From NCBI GenBank assembly GCA_000507305.1, contig DF239141.1:186001-250000 (forward strand): 64,000 nucleotides of DNA, in the 5' to 3' direction. The position numbers were made by a program, and so were the translations under genes. Of the stretch, positions 9,113-19,557 are shown piece by piece. The notes beneath the pieces were generated by a model, which made no database searches, was not told where the DNA came from, and saw nothing but the letters and a program-made list of their open reading frames with translations. Source of the DNA: Breviolum minutum Mf 1.05b.01. Lineage: Eukaryota; Sar; Dinophyceae; Suessiales; Symbiodiniaceae. Within the stretch, counting starts at the first letter, position 1. Every line of letters begins with the position of its first letter.

Positions 9113-9235
9113 CTGAGCCAATGGCTATAACTTAGGCTATAACTTATGGCTATAACCTTTAAACTTTTGGGGATTATATAGTTAGTACCAGAAAAAAGCT
9201 CAAACTTTTAGTTCATGGTCCTTTGGCTGAGTATT
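9113..9235. repeat. GGCTATAACTTA tandem units within a dispersed repeat
   Basis: Three GGCTATAAC units (9122-9161) precede CTTTTGGGGATTATATAGT, CTCAAACTTTTAG and TTCATGGTCCTTTGGCTGAG. The second part is matched in order at 41385-41467 (CTTTGGGGATTACA, then TTCATGGTCC, then TGGCTGAGTA), so this is one copy of an unnamed repeat. Confidence 0.5.
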
Positions 9236-9455
9236 GCCTAATTGCCTATGATTTTCCACGGTTTTCATTTGTTGATGAGTTGATGTCATGACTCAAATGC
9301 TCCAATGAAAAAGTGGGTGAGTGCAGGGGAAAGGTCACAAAGATGCTGCAACAAGCTATATATAGTTATATATATATATATAGATCATATATTTTTCATA
9401 TATGTATATATATACTGTTATATACATATCTATTAGATATGATACCATTTAGGAT

Positions 9456-9640
9456 GATTTGTAAAGATAGATTCTTTGCATTTGTATGACCAACCAGATG
9501 GATTTTCATCTCCCAGATTGTCCCATGAGGAAAAAGACTTTGCCCCAGGCACTCTAGAGAGGAAACTTACAACAAACAACATATGTTTACCTTCGTTTGG
9601 CGAGGATTACCCAATCAATTCTGGAAGTTTTTTTTTTTTG
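9456..9640 (+). CDS. Candidate exon, product unknown
   Basis: The frame opens after a TGA at 9453 and reads FVKIDSLHLYDQPDGFSS, PRLSHEEKDFAPGTLERK, LTTNNICLPSFGEDYPI. It remains open past 9640 into a T-run. Polar and charged, like a soluble protein segment. The acceptor is unclear in the AT-rich leader and the donor is not fixed. No domain recognised. Confidence 0.35.
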
Positions 9641-9689
9641 ACTTGTACCCAGATCAGCTATTGTTTGAATGATTATCCTTTGGTTATCC

Positions 9690-9920
9690 CTTACTCCCCC
9701 GAAAAACTAACATTTTGAGCCTGAAAATCACCCCAACAATGAATTCAAGGAAACTCATCTACACAATCCACCTCCATCGTGTTTCCTTCCCATCTTTGTG
9801 GTTCCGGGGAGTATTACACCCCCGATTTTTTTCATGGAACCCAAAAAATGAAGGTTTGGAAGATGTTTGTCCTTTTCACAAGGGTGATTCTCAGGTTCCA
9901 TGTTAGTTTTCCAGGGGGCA
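9690..9920 (+). mobile_element. TIR family P element, long copy
   Basis: Left TTACTCCCCCGAAAAACTAA with GAGCCTGAAAATCACCCC; right AAGGGTGATTCTCAGGTTCC, then ATGTTAGTTTTCCAGGGGG. The ends are inverted repeats over about 40 bp. It is roughly twice the length of other copies, so the centre may carry extra sequence. Confidence 0.65.
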
Positions 9921-9921
9921 T

Positions 9922-10071
9922 TCCAATAATAATGCAATGACATTTGTTCATCGTAAACTTGATGTGCGAAACAGTTTGAAAGCACCAATTTTGTTGGTTA
10001 AAGAGGCGGGGGGATCCAAGTATGTATCATGGAACATGATTTGTCTCCCTTGTTTTGCCACCAACAAATGA
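9922..10071 (+). CDS. Candidate exon, product unknown
   Basis: Starting at the right edge of the family P element, one frame is open for 50 codons. It contains MTFVHRKLDVRNSLKAPILL, then VKEAGGSKYVSWNMICLP, with a TGA at about 10069. The acceptor could be the CCAG of the element end. No donor is clear. Confidence 0.3.
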   Translation, partial: SNNNAMTFVHRKLDVRNSLKAPILLVKEAGGSKYVSWNMICLPCFATNK

Positions 10072-10170
10072 ACATAGGGGTAGCATAGGAGATTCTGCAT
10101 GTGACCAAGGTTTTGCATAGGTAACTACAATTCAGGGCTAACTACCAGGGCCGCCATTAACCAACCATAG

Positions 10171-10330
10171 GGAACCAACCACCAAGGTTCAATCAACACT
10201 CGACTGCACGTGCAGACGCAACTGAAGATATTGGCACTTGAACAGTTTCTTGTTTGGGAAAAGGGAAGGGGTTCACTAACACAGTTTCAAATGGGGACGA
10301 ACCACATGAGTTTTATGGATTTGGCATAAG
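10171..10330 (+). CDS. Candidate exon, product unknown
   Basis: One plus frame is open from after a TAG at 10168 and reads GSINTRLHVQTQLKILALEQ, then FLVWEKGRGSLTQFQMG, then TNHMSFMDLA and TAA. A possible acceptor is CACCAAG|GT. Glutamine-rich. A shifted frame downstream (LMLMRQRLIYEVPTLPKKK) is also open. Confidence 0.3.
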
Positions 10331-10417
10331 GGAATACTTATGCTCATGAGGCAGCGTCTTATATACGAGGTACCCACGCTCCCAAAGAAAAAAAACGCCG
10401 TCATTTTTGTTGAGTAG

Positions 10418-10530
10418 CTGAACGCTTCACTGATTGATAAGATAACCCGGGCGAGGTTAGCAGAGGGGGTCGACCAGGGTTTGCACAACCAAGTTGGTGT
10501 CAGCACATGGGGCTTTATGTCACCTGATAG
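10418..10530 (+). CDS. Well-bounded candidate exon, product unknown
   Basis: The acceptor CATTTTTGTTGAGTAG|CTG and the consensus donor CTGATAG|GTAAGT enclose 113 nt. They read LNASLIDKITRARLAEGVDQ, then GLHNQVGVSTWGFMSPD, ending in phase 2. GC is higher than the flanks. The in-frame TAG just upstream is the acceptor itself. One of the best exon signals in the first 20 kb. No family recognised. Confidence 0.5.
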
Positions 10531-10715
10531 GTAAGTTTATCTTGCATAAATTTCTAATGATTCAATGCCTCTTAGTTGTAAGGCCTTGAGTTGAAAGCAT
10601 GTCGTCTTGACGGGTGATGCCTAGGTAGTCTCAACAAACATTTATATATTCTTGAGTTGAGAGGTTTCTGGCTCCAGGTAGCGGTAAGCCGGTAGGCAGC
10701 ACGTCGTCCAATACA

Positions 10716-10997
10716 ATGTTTTTCCTGAGGTTGAATCTTGTAGGTCGTCCAAAAGGATGCTTCATTGAAATCGGTTTTATGTGCCATAAAAAAGTGCATC
10801 ACGAATTTATTCCTACCAATGATGTCCCTTGTTTTCGTGAATCTGGTCTGATGAAAAGCGACGTCATGCGACATCACCACAAGGTCACCGAATATTTTGC
10901 AGAAATTAGCAGCAAACATTGGTTGAAGAACCAACATGACTTCGTATCATACATGTTACTGTACAGATGTATACAAAGGGGTAACGGGTATATATGA
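10716..10997 (+). CDS. Region open on both strands, uncertain
   Basis: A 93-codon plus ORF (GRPKGCFIEIGFMCHKKV, then FRESGLMKSDVMRHHHKV), a second plus frame after CTTGTAG|GTCG (DASLKSVLCAIKKCITN) and a 121-codon minus ORF at 10572-10937 all overlap. The low stop density suggests coding or recently coding DNA, but I cannot choose the frame or strand. Confidence 0.25.
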   Translation: MFFLRLNLVGRPKGCFIEIGFMCHKKVHHEFIPTNDVPCFRESGLMKSDVMRHHHKVTEYFAEISSKHWLKNQHDFVSYMLLYRCIQRGNGYI

Positions 10998-10999
10998 AT

Positions 11000-11827
11000 G
11001 AATATGATTTATTGACGACCAAGATTAACCACCACCAGCAACCATTCTTTGCACTCAATTTCTGACAATGTTTTAGGATCACTTCTTCTTTGCCCCCCAT
11101 GAGCTGAGACAAATGGCTCAATTTATTCTTTATGGACCCGTGACTTTTCAAAGGTTTGTTTTACTTTTTGGATAAATTTCACCTAGGAAGAAAAATTATG
11201 GATAGTCAAAAGCATGTTTCAATAGATTTGGTTTCATGCTCCCAAAACGGTTTACACTTTTAGAGTTAAGTCTCATGTTTTCCTCTTACCTCCATTTTTG
11301 TTCATTGAGGTTCAATATGAGTGTCCAATTAGATTTGCTCCATGGTGGCCATGTGCAAAACCTGGATACTTTCAACCAGTGCCCTTGGCGTTTTTTTTGG
11401 CATTTTTTGAGCCGAAGTCCAGTCAACCGAACCAATCGTGGCTGGTTTTTTCTTATTACAAATAGTGTAACAATCCATACAGAGAATTCCCTACTACATA
11501 AGGGGTAAAGTTTGGCCTTTTACACTTCCTGGCTTATTGGTTTTTCCCTAAAAGACATCCAAAACCAAAATGTGAATCAGATATCGAACGTCTCCTGCCA
11601 CCTTGGGAAAACTCACAGAGGCTTTTGGACACTTTTTTTGTTGAACGCAACTGATTGGATAACCCAAGCGACCTCAGTATGCAGTATGCCACTGGATTCC
11701 CCCCTCGTTGTTGCGTTGCTGCCGTGAGAGTTTCAATATATGGCAACTGTGGGCCCTTTGCCCTTTGTTGCAGTCGTATCGGTGGTTCGGTGAAAGATGT
11801 AGGTGCAATTCAAGGTGCAACACATGA
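11000..11827. other. No clear gene
   Basis: Contains ORFs of 60-90 codons on both strands (for example 11236-11508) without matching splice signals. Sequence is AT-rich with T-runs. Nothing else recognised. Confidence 0.5.
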
Positions 11828-11932
11828 CCCATATAGGATCCATGTATGTTTTTTTTAAAACTACACTTGGTTGAATATTATGGTAATTTGAATTATATAC
11901 AGGTAAATATACCATGCATGGATCCTAAGGGT
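11828..11932 (+). mobile_element. TIR family E element
   Basis: CCATATAGGATCCATGTATG on the left and CCATGCATGGATCCTAAGGG on the right are inverted repeats around an AT-rich core with AGGTAAATATACC. Confidence 0.75.
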
Positions 11933-12432
11933 GAATAATTTGAAGGTCGTTCGTCCCTGAAAATGGATAATTTAATATGAGTTATTGATAGTGCGAAGGT
12001 TAGAGTACAAAACTTTGGCGAAGGTTTGTATATTAGCCAATTTTGAATTCACAAATACGTGTATTTATGCACAAAGTGTTTGCATATTTGTTAAATTTAT
12101 AAATATTTATTTTGCAGAGTAGGAAGTCAGCAGTGTGGATGGAGATGACCGAAAGTAACTTCGAGCAAGATGAATACAGTCCGACTGCACAATATGATAA
12201 TCTCTTACTGCATTTGTTGTGGTGACGGAAACCAAATGATCTATACTACTATACCTCTCAAATCCTCTCAAGTGTTTTTGCTGATATTCCCTGATGTTCT
12301 TCGTGCTATGTTGCTTGGTTTATTACATATAATACACTATAGTATGTATATATATATATATATGTATTTATGCTCCAAGACGAGGAGCTTTTTTCAGATG
12401 AACTTGGAGTTTTAACGCCTTTGCCATCTCAG

Positions 12433-12712
12433 GGTGTTGGATATTCATCGCTACGGCCCTTCGCGCGCAGTATGGGGCCAGCGTGACTTCTTTTGCGCGG
12501 TGATTTCGAAGGTTTCGAATTGTGATGGGATGTCTGTGTGGTTGCCAACTCCATCAAAATGGGTGTCAGATTTTAATGCCAAATCCTACCGTCCTACCTG
12601 CCCAACTCAAAAGAAGCTACTGCACCTTACCAGAAACAACCAAATGTTTATAACATGGTGTAAAGAAGTCCTTATTAACAGACAGTCCTTCTATTTCCAG
12701 CGATATGGCTAG
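12433..12712 (+). CDS. Candidate exon or ORF, product unknown
   Basis: TTTGCCATCTCAG|GG acceptor, then a frame open for 92 codons: VLDIHRYGPSRAVWGQRDF, then FCAVISKVSNCDGMSVWLP, then CPTQKKLLHLTRNNQM. The first 110 bp are clearly GC-richer than the flanks. A competing frame (IATALRAQYGASVTSFAR) ends at a possible GCG|GTGATT donor. The frame is therefore open to question. No domain recognised. Confidence 0.35.
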
Positions 12713-13234
12713 CTTAGATTTAGATGTTCATGATTCGTTTTTGGATGAAGAATGGTGGGACGGCCCTTTCTGATTTCCATGAGTGGTAGTGAAAGCTAGG
12801 TTGAAGTTAAAATTTGTCCTGGAAGTGGGACACATATTTTTTCTGGATATTATATATATACATAGTTTTCAGGTTTGATCTTAAAATTCAGGGGTGTAGT
12901 GTAGTATAGTATTGGACAGGTTGCATTTTCTGGACATGTCACAAAAATATATGCATCTATCATCTATCTATGCAATTTTGTTTTTTTCTTGCATGGACAG
13001 GTGCTGGTGTCATACAATGTGGTGGAAACACTGGGGTCAAACACATTGAAACTACACATGCATACACTCAATATCTATACATGCATTGAACAATTTCACA
13101 AAAAGTATCGAAATCATTGTGTTTTCATGTTTGTTTCAATGTTTTTCTGGTTCCCTTCATAGGAAATATATATATATATAATTGGTATTCCATGCTACTT
13201 ACCACCTTTTATGGTAACCTAAAACAAGCATTGT

Positions 13235-13423
13235 TTGTTTCCTCCAGTCAGCTACCAACTCAGCCACCCGGCCCTTTCCATTCACGATAATATCCATGCC
13301 TCGCAGGAACGCCTGCTGAACGGTGCTCGTGAGCTGCCTTACAACATGCCTCCGGGCATGGCGAGTGCTGTAGGCATGGCACCGTTGCCACCCAGCAATA
13401 GCTATAAAACCCAACGATGGTAG
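13235..13423 (+). CDS. GC-rich block open on both strands
   Basis: The plus frame reads YQLSHPALSIHDNIHASQE, then RLLNGARELPYNMPPGMAS, ending with TAG. The minus strand is open in two frames, one reading QLTSTVQQAFLRGMDIIV, then NGKGRVAELVADWRKQ. Its composition differs from the AT-rich flanks, so it is likely coding, but the strand is not settled. Confidence 0.3.
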   Translation: MFPPVSYQLSHPALSIHDNIHASQERLLNGARELPYNMPPGMASAVGMAPLPPSNSYKTQRW

Positions 13424-13857
13424 AACATATAGACAAGAATATGTTCATAAATATCATAGCTATAAAAAGTCCTTCTCAAACATACATGTGTTTTTTCGTA
13501 CTTTAAACAGCACTCACGTATATGTATTTCATGTTGTACTATATACATGAAAGATAGATTGGTTGCACCGTGATCTGATTTCTACAGTTCATTCTCGGTT
13601 CGTGCTTCAACCCGTTAGTTGCTGAACTTCCAGCCACGGGTGGGTAGACTAGACTTGTTTCCTAGAGGATAGGTTGGTGTTTTGCGGGGGGAATTATTAG
13701 TGGATGACAATGGAGAACACCTAGCAACACCTACAGAACGGTGCACGTCAAAAAAAAAGAAGGTAGGTTACTCAGGACACTTTTGGTAGCATAGCCGTTT
13801 CCATTTGGCTGCACATGTTCCGATTATCCATGTTTACTTGCAGCATACATATATTTT

Positions 13858-13888
<31 letters not shown>

Positions 13889-13958
13889 CGCATTTATACA
13901 TGTACAGTGACTCCACATTTCCATGGCTTTCTTCCACTGACAATCAATCAAAATCGTG

Positions 13959-14068
13959 TACCCTCCCTGAAACTAACCTAGCACCTGAAAATGGTGGTTT
14001 CCACTAGGAATCTCCTTTTCCAGAGGTCTATTTTCAGGTGCGGTGCTGCGTTAGTTTCAGGGAGTGTA
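13959..14068 (+). mobile_element. TIR family C element
   Basis: A clean copy: TACCCTCCCTGAAACTAACC with CACCTGAAAAT on the left; ATTTTCAGGTG, then GTTAGTTTCAGGGAGTGTA on the right. Flanked by TA, which may be the target duplication. Confidence 0.85.
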
Positions 14069-14180
14069 TATCAGTGTATCATCATCACGTCCTTTGTGGG
14101 CACGTGGGCCCCCGTAAACCCCAACCCCGATCGCAGGAGATCCTGGTTTCGCGATTGCCTTAACAAAGTGCCTTGACTCG

Positions 14181-14280
14181 CAGGACATGCTCATCCCTCA
14201 GAAATAAGAGTTAAGGCCTTATAAACAAACGGGTTGATACTAACCCCGAGCTTATTTCTGGGGAGGCACGTTGAACTGCC
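14181..14280 (+). mobile_element. TIR family D element, diverged
   Basis: CCCTCAGAAATAAGAG, then TTAAGGCCTTATA, with right end CTTATTTCTGGGGAGGCACG and TTGAACTGCC. Matches the layout of the copy at 1266. Confidence 0.55.
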
Positions 14281-14582
14281 ATGTTATTTATCCAATATAC
14301 ATGTATACATTTTTCACAAATGCCATTCCATACCCACTCTATTGCTTGACTTGCAAGTGAGATTGGAGTATGTACTACCTACCATCCAACAGAATCAATG
14401 CCATTTCCATACATGTTTCACAACTGCAGAGGCAGGAGTTTTGAGCTATATTGGTTTATATTAGTGACCATCTCTTCAAATCTCCGATTAGAAAACACAG
14501 AGACAATGCTTCAATTCCGGCACTAAAGCATCTTATATATCAACTAGGAGCAAGGATTGTTTAATATTTGTTCAATTTCACT

Positions 14583-14717
14583 GAGAATGTTGACCCAACC
14601 TGCGGGCTGGGTATGGCTGGTCATCGTGGTGAAAGTGGACATCAGGGGACAACTATTCTAGCCGATCCTCCTGGTAACTTCTGCTACGGACGAATCCCAT
14701 TGTGTTGTCCCTTTCTG
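14583..14717 (+). CDS. Candidate exon, pairs with 14951-15042
   Basis: The frame reads NVDPTCGLGMAGHRGESGHQ, then GTTILADPPGNFCYGRIP, then LCCPFL, and ends at a good donor (TTTCTG|GTAAGAGG) in phase 0. The next candidate begins in phase 0, giving a 233-bp intron. Glycine- and cysteine-rich. The left boundary is approximate (CACTGAG|AA). Product unknown. Confidence 0.45.
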
Positions 14718-14950
14718 GTAAGAGGTGTGCTTGGTTACAGTATGATATAAGTATAGCTGATGTTGACCTTATGTCATACAATCTAGGCAATTCATAGCGA
14801 CCTCAGCCGAGGTCACCCCAAAAGGTAGTTTAGTAAGGAAATTTTACCCAAAATGTCTTGGTCATTCAGGTTAAGGATTTATAATAAACTGCCCAGATAC
14901 AATGTGCATTTTATACGATGTATCAATGGTCCTTGAATGCTATGCTCCAG

Positions 14951-15042
14951 GTTAGGTGGCAATTTGGAAAATCAGCCTCAAACAGCAGCTTGACAAAAAT
15001 AGCCGGAACGTTGGGAGTGAAGATTCGTTGTGTGGTTGATGG
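14951..15042 (+). CDS. Well-bounded candidate exon, product unknown
   Basis: GCTATGCTCCAG|GTTAGG acceptor and GATGG|GTGAGG donor enclose 30 codons: VRWQFGKSASNSSLTKIAG, then TLGVKIRCVVD, ending in phase 2. The start phase agrees with the preceding candidate exon. Confidence 0.5.
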
Positions 15043-15268
15043 GTGAGGTGACCGGAAAACACTGGTAAGAACGCCTTGGTGCTGAGATGCATGAGTGAAG
15101 TGAATCTCATAATTACAGTAAATTTTAGTGGATGTTATTTTGATTTAGTGGCAACAAAAGAGTCATGGAGTTTGAAAACAAACACCTCTGTATCTTTTTC
15201 TTACAATAAGACTAATGTTTCTAAAAAAGAATATGAATTGCTGATTCAACATTGCAATTTGCCATGCT

Positions 15269-15532
15269 ATGATTGTTCCACTCTCCCCCCTTGAGGTGGA
15301 GTTTGATGGTGACAATGCCCTAGCAGCAGTGGATAAAGGTGGTCAGGTTGGATCGAAAAGGGAGGGACGATGCGAGGTCCTTTGGTGGTCCGCCGGTTTG
15401 CGTGTTTCACTGTTTAGACTTGGGGGGGAATTTTGTTGGGAGATCTTTTACACATATGAAATTCAACAAAAATGCTGTGAGGAAGCAAGAATATCTATGG
15501 GTTTGCGAGGAAATGATAGAGCTTTCTGGTAG
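15269..15532 (+). CDS. Candidate coding block
   Basis: An 87-codon plus frame contains SPLEVEFDGDNALAAVDKG, then GQVGSKREGRCEVLWWSAG. A neighbouring frame is also open for 79 codons. A possible acceptor is CCCCCTTGAG|GTGG. Frame not settled. Confidence 0.3.
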   Translation: MIVPLSPLEVEFDGDNALAAVDKGGQVGSKREGRCEVLWWSAGLRVSLFRLGGEFCWEIFYTYEIQQKCCEEARISMGLRGNDRAFW

Positions 15533-15897
15533 ATTTTTTGAAAGGGTTGTTGTTTCTACTCAGAGATTCTTCCTGTAGTTTTGAAGGATGGTTGTACGAC
15601 TAAGGTCAACCTCGCCACCCGAGCATTCTAAACCCTGGCCGTTATGACTAAATGACTAAATCAAGATTCCCAACTTGATGGAAGTATATATATATACACC
15701 AGAGTCGTTATTTTTTGTGTGGCAATTCATCGAGCTAAATTTGCCCAAAACCTGACTGAGTGAAACATCGGTACCTGAAACATGTAATCTCTAATGTTAT
15801 ATTGAGGGCCACTCCTAAAACGGGGGCCGGTTGGGATTGTTTTGCCTATATTATCGACCTCTATTAAGATATTAAGGACGTTACTGCAGCACATCCG

Positions 15898-16002
15898 CCC
15901 TAGACATCCGGGGTCCTCCTGACCTGAGTTTTGGCAAATTGGACCTTAAAATCATACCCTAAACACCACAACCTCAGGAGGTATTCGCCTGGATGTCTAG
16001 GG
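15898..16002 (+). mobile_element. TIR family K element
   Basis: CCCTAGACATCCGGGG on the left and CCTGGATGTCTAGGG on the right; the core holds TTGGACCTTAAAATCATAC and ACCTCAGGAGGTAT. The same core and ends recur at 57648. Confidence 0.8.
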
Positions 16003-16298
16003 TAGGTGGTTCCGTTGGTTTCGGTAGCAGTTAAATATTGAGCAGTTTTTCGCCGCCGGAGTTCACCGGATTTTTACCTCGCTAGGCCTTCTGGCAATCG
16101 CAAGGTTTGGATACGGTGACTTGGCTGCGACAATGCTTAAAACCTTGTGGAACACGATACGGTTGGAACATTCAGAAATCTGGTCAATTACTTAGGATAA
16201 TACAGTCAGTATAATTACATTGGATATAACCTTCATATAGCTACATTCAATAATAATGATACATTTCATATGTTCCATACTTTTTTGAATGGTGCACA

Positions 16299-16526
16299 AT
16301 GGACTGTTATGAGACGCGCCAATCCACCCAACTAGTCACAGGGTGGTTAGATGAAAGATTTTGGACGCCTAGGACCTGGGACCTGTTTTTAATCCGTGGT
16401 TGCTTGAAAAGGGAAACCGGCAACGCCTCTCATATGCATAAGCCGGCAACGGCCCCTGTAGTTGGCGATGCCACGGAAAAGTTGTTGTGTTTCCCTAGCT
16501 GTGTAAACCCCCAAGGAGCCATTTAA
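16299..16526 (+). CDS. Weak candidate coding block
   Basis: A 75-codon frame reading STQLVTGWLDERFWTPRTWD, then GDATEKLLCFPSCVNPQG, running into a family F element. No splice support. Part of the sequence (GGCGATGCC with nearby GCCGGCA..GCCCCTGT) resembles 3520-3565, so it may be repeat DNA. Confidence 0.2.
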   Translation: MDCYETRQSTQLVTGWLDERFWTPRTWDLFLIRGCLKRETGNASHMHKPATAPVVGDATEKLLCFPSCVNPQGAI

Positions 16527-16632
16527 AAGGGGATACACCCAAGAAATACCCACTATATAAATCTATATAAGGTTATATGGGGTTGATTATTAAGGGGCCC
16601 CCATCCCAAAGGCTTTCCCACCATTTTCCCTA
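16524..16632 (+). mobile_element. TIR family F element, diverged
   Basis: Ends CCCACCATTTTCCCTATG; the interior has CACCCAAGAAATACCCACTA and TATAAGGTTATATGGGGTTG, matching the reversed order of the copy at 30073. Confidence 0.6.
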
Positions 16633-17059
16633 TGATTTTGATATTTTGTGAATACCCAACTGATAACATGGGATGTTGCAACTCGACAAATCCCTTTCAG
16701 TCGATGCAAGCTTCATTTTGGTCTCATCAAACTACTCATCCCCGAGAATTTGGCAAACCAAAAAAAATCCATGAAACAAATTCTTCCAAAGTGGCCGGAA
16801 AAAACGGGGGCATTGATAGGTTTTTTTCGCTGTGAACTTCGGCGGTTTTGTTGCGTTTTGAGGTACCTATGCCTTGGCTTCCTTTCTTCTCCAACTGCGT
16901 TGGGTTTTGCGGCTGAACAGACGGACGGTAGCATTTCTTGGGGAAAGCCCGTGATTTTTTTGGGGATGTATAAGATAACGGTTGGGTTAAATTCACTATA
17001 AGTGTTGGGGTTTGGTGAAGGGGACATCTCACCACAACATTCATTGGTACTGATTGATA

Positions 17060-17172
17060 TACCCTCCCTAAAACTTAAAACTCACATACCCCCCTGAAAA
17101 TAGGCCATCGCAAAAGGAAACTAGTCTTCCAACCATCAATTTTCAGGGGCTAGGTTAGTTTCAGGGAGGGTA
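17060..17172 (+). mobile_element. TIR family C element
   Basis: TACCCTCCCTAAAACTTAAA with CCCCCTGAAAATAGGCC on the left; CAATTTTCAGGGGC, then GTTAGTTTCAGGGAGGGTA on the right. TA on both flanks. Confidence 0.85.
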
Positions 17173-17644
17173 AATGATTTTTGTAATGAAAGGTCGTATA
17201 CACTGTACAGTTGGACAGTGTCATTTGCGGGTAAATGTCCAGTAGCAATAGTCCCCCAGCTGGATGCAGGGGTATCAACCCCAAACCAAGTACCGCAGAT
17301 TGAACTTTGGGTTTCTTCTTGGTACATATGTCGAAATATAGATCTATACACAACTGATATCCACCTTTGACCTCTGGTACCTTGGTATGAAAGGGTGAAG
17401 ATTGAAACGAAGCACCTGACTTTATCAAAAGCTGACTGACTAGACTACAAAAACCTGAGTTGTGTTTTGGCGTTTTTTCAGAAAAACAATCAAGAACCGA
17501 CTCAACTTTTTTACATGCCCAAGTCATGAACCGATTCGAAGAAGTCATGGCAGTCATTTTTGACTATTTTTCATGTCCAGCGGGTTGGTGCAATGATACG
17601 TTTTCATGAAAACAAAAAATGCGCAACAAACACACAGACATTCA

Positions 17645-17756
17645 TTATGGGTTTTTCCGAAAATAGGGGTACCCCCAAATCATCCATTTTGATAGGGTTT
17701 TCCATCAGAAACCATCCATTTTGGGGTATCCCTATTTTTGGAAACACCCATATGCA
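17645..17756 (-). mobile_element. TIR family B element
   Basis: ATGGGTTTTTCCGAAAATAG on the left and ATTTTTGGAAACACCCAT on the right. Read on the plus strand it gives SENRGTPKSSILIGFSI and NHPFWGIPIFGNTHM, i.e. the orientation is reversed relative to the copy at 4823. Confidence 0.85.
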
Positions 17757-17931
17757 CGGCATGTTGTGTTATCCACGTAGTATCCATACGCCAATGAAAC
17801 AACCCCCTGGAGGTTTGATTCCTACATCATCCTGTGGGATCTCTTCGAATCACCGCATGAGCTTCGTGAGGGTTGCGGCTTGCTCGTCAGAGCTGGGAGG
17901 GCTATGAGGGGCCGTAGTGGCCATCATCATA

Positions 17932-17932
<1 letters not shown>

Positions 17933-17978
<46 letters not shown>

Positions 17979-18018
17979 GCAACAACAACAACAACAACAA
18001 GAACAACAACAACAACAA

Positions 18019-18083
<65 letters not shown>
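17933..18083. repeat. Compound AAC then ATC trinucleotide tract
   Basis: About 28 AAC units with single GCA/AGA interruptions switch directly to about 21 ATC units. All six frames stay open as homopolymeric peptides (Gln, Thr, His, Met), which is an artefact of the repeat. Confidence 0.95.
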
Positions 18084-18204
18084 CCTTTCCACCTTTCCAC
18101 CTTTCACTCTACAGGGGAAAGTAAGGGAACCCTTGGTTATTATTCCAAGGGGGGTCAGCACCTGGCAGAAAGGGCAGAGGCTAGCTGGTGTCACCAAGCA
18201 TTAC

Positions 18205-18318
18205 AGGTGCCTAAAGTGGAGGTGTACTCACCTATGTAAGCTGGATGTAAGACTTAATAAGGGACAAAAAAATCACCCCCAAAATAGTTTTATAAGGTTT
18301 GGTACCATTTCGGTACCT
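18205..18318 (+). mobile_element. TIR family H element, diverged
   Basis: CAGGTGCCTAAAGTGGAGG on the left, ATGTAAGCTGGATGTAAG and CACCCCCAAAATAG inside, and GGTACCATTTCGGTACC on the right. It is followed by two GTACCTTTTTTTGTTT units (18314-18350). Confidence 0.6.
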
Positions 18319-18532
18319 TTTTTTGTTTGTACCTTTTTTTGTTTGGTACCTGAAACTTTTGTGGTAAACCTTTTTTGGAGCTCAAGTGTGACATAAGGAC
18401 AAGGTATCAACAGATCACACCCACAAAATCAAGAACTACCTTCGAAGCTCTACTCGGAAAGATGGCAGCCAAGCTATTCTTCATAGGGAGTATACCCAGA
18501 AAGTTTCAGTGGATTACTGAAAATTCAATAGA

Positions 18533-18655
18533 GTTTCCTGGTTCCCTTAATAGGTGGTAGGTACCATATCATCTTCCAATTGGCAGTATATACCACTTAT
18601 ATATTGCGTATTGGGTGATTATATATCACCTACCACCTATTAGGGGAACCAGAAA
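18533..18655. mobile_element. Palindrome-ended element M, long inverted ends
   Basis: GTTTCCTGGTTCCCTTAATA plus GGTGGTAGGT on the left is the near-perfect inverse of ACCTACCACCTATTAGGGGA plus ACCAGAAAC on the right (about 29 bp arms). Only one copy was seen in this window. Confidence 0.8.
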
Positions 18656-18859
18656 CAACTATTGAAAAATGGTGCTGCTATTTGCTGCTAACCAAGAAGT
18701 GACCTCATTTGAAAAAAGCGAAAGGTGGAAAGGCCCGGCCCGGCACATGATACCTTCCCCATTCCAGTTGATACTTTATGACTTATGGATGTATGATAAA
18801 AAATATGTATAAATACTACAAGTGTGAAAGCTGAACGGTTGAACTCCCTCAAACTATGT

Positions 18860-18985
18860 GTTACCCCCCTCAAGTTTAACAGCAAACACCCTTGAAAAGT
18901 TACCGGGTCCCAATAGGAAATTAATCATCTTCCAGTCTCAGCATTTATCAGGGGTAAACTCGCTGTTAAACTTCAGGGGTGTAAC
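18860..18985. mobile_element. Palindrome-ended element N
   Basis: GTTACCCCCCTCAAGTTTAA with CAGC on the left and GCTGTTAAACTTCAGGGGTG with TAAC on the right form inverted arms of about 25 bp. Single copy in the window. Confidence 0.75.
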
Positions 18986-19226
18986 GCTTTTGTTTATTAC
19001 CATAATCTCTGGATAATCCCAACAACAAACGCTCTGTTTCTTGGCTTTCAAGGGTGGGGGTACCTTTGATTTCTATGGTTTGAACGCATCGCCTGCATAG
19101 GCTACAGCCGTTTACAACCTTTCCGAGGTGAGATGATTCCCAAAGACGAAGTGATGATTGTGCCGCCATTGATTGTGGACATGGCATCTTGGCTTCCAGT
19201 TGGAAAGTGAAGCGATCAACCATAGA

Positions 19227-19350
19227 TACCCTCCAAAAAAAAACAGCATAGCCGTAGCCCCTGAAAAGAGGGGCCCTAAAAGGAAAGTAGTATTCCAACC
19301 ATCAATTTTCTGGGGCTATGTTAGTTGCGTTAGTTGCAGTTTTAGGAAGT
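19227..19350 (+). mobile_element. TIR family C element, diverged
   Basis: TACCCTCCAAAAAAAAACAG and CCCCTGAAAAGAGG; then CCAACCATCAATTTTCTGGG and GCTATGTTAGTTGCG. The right end has a short TTAGTTGC duplication. Confidence 0.65.
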
Positions 19351-19440
19351 GAAAGTCATGGAATGTCATACACCATGAGCACTACAGCCGTGGTATGGTC
19401 CAATGGTATCCTCAAAATAGCTTATCAATGCTTATTGCAG

Positions 19441-19557
19441 GAACAGGAAGTTGGAAGGCAGTTTTCCTTCTTGGATCATCTTGTTCAGGTGCTTTAAGTG
19501 TTATTGTAACATGTAGGCAGATCAATCAAATGTTGCACTATCCTGAGTTCATCATTG
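19441..19557 (+). CDS. Well-bounded candidate exon with membrane-like segment
   Basis: TGCTTATTGCAG|GA acceptor and ATCATTG|GTATGT donor enclose 117 nt reading TGSWKAVFLLGSSCSGALSV, then IVTCRQINQMLHYPEFII. The first half is hydrophobic enough to be a membrane segment. It starts with 2 nt of a split codon and ends in phase 1. Both splice sites are consensus. No family recognised. Confidence 0.5.

Noticed and set aside
10572-10937. 121-codon minus ORF
   Set aside because: Three overlapping open frames on two strands; treated as an uncertain region.
13226-13423. Bacterial contamination or horizontal transfer, suggested by GC-rich composition
   Set aside because: The block is short, flanked by ordinary AT-rich host-like sequence, and GC-rich exons are normal in these genomes.
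17560-17907. 115-codon plus ORF with KSSILIGFSI
   Set aside because: Its core is the family B element at 17645.
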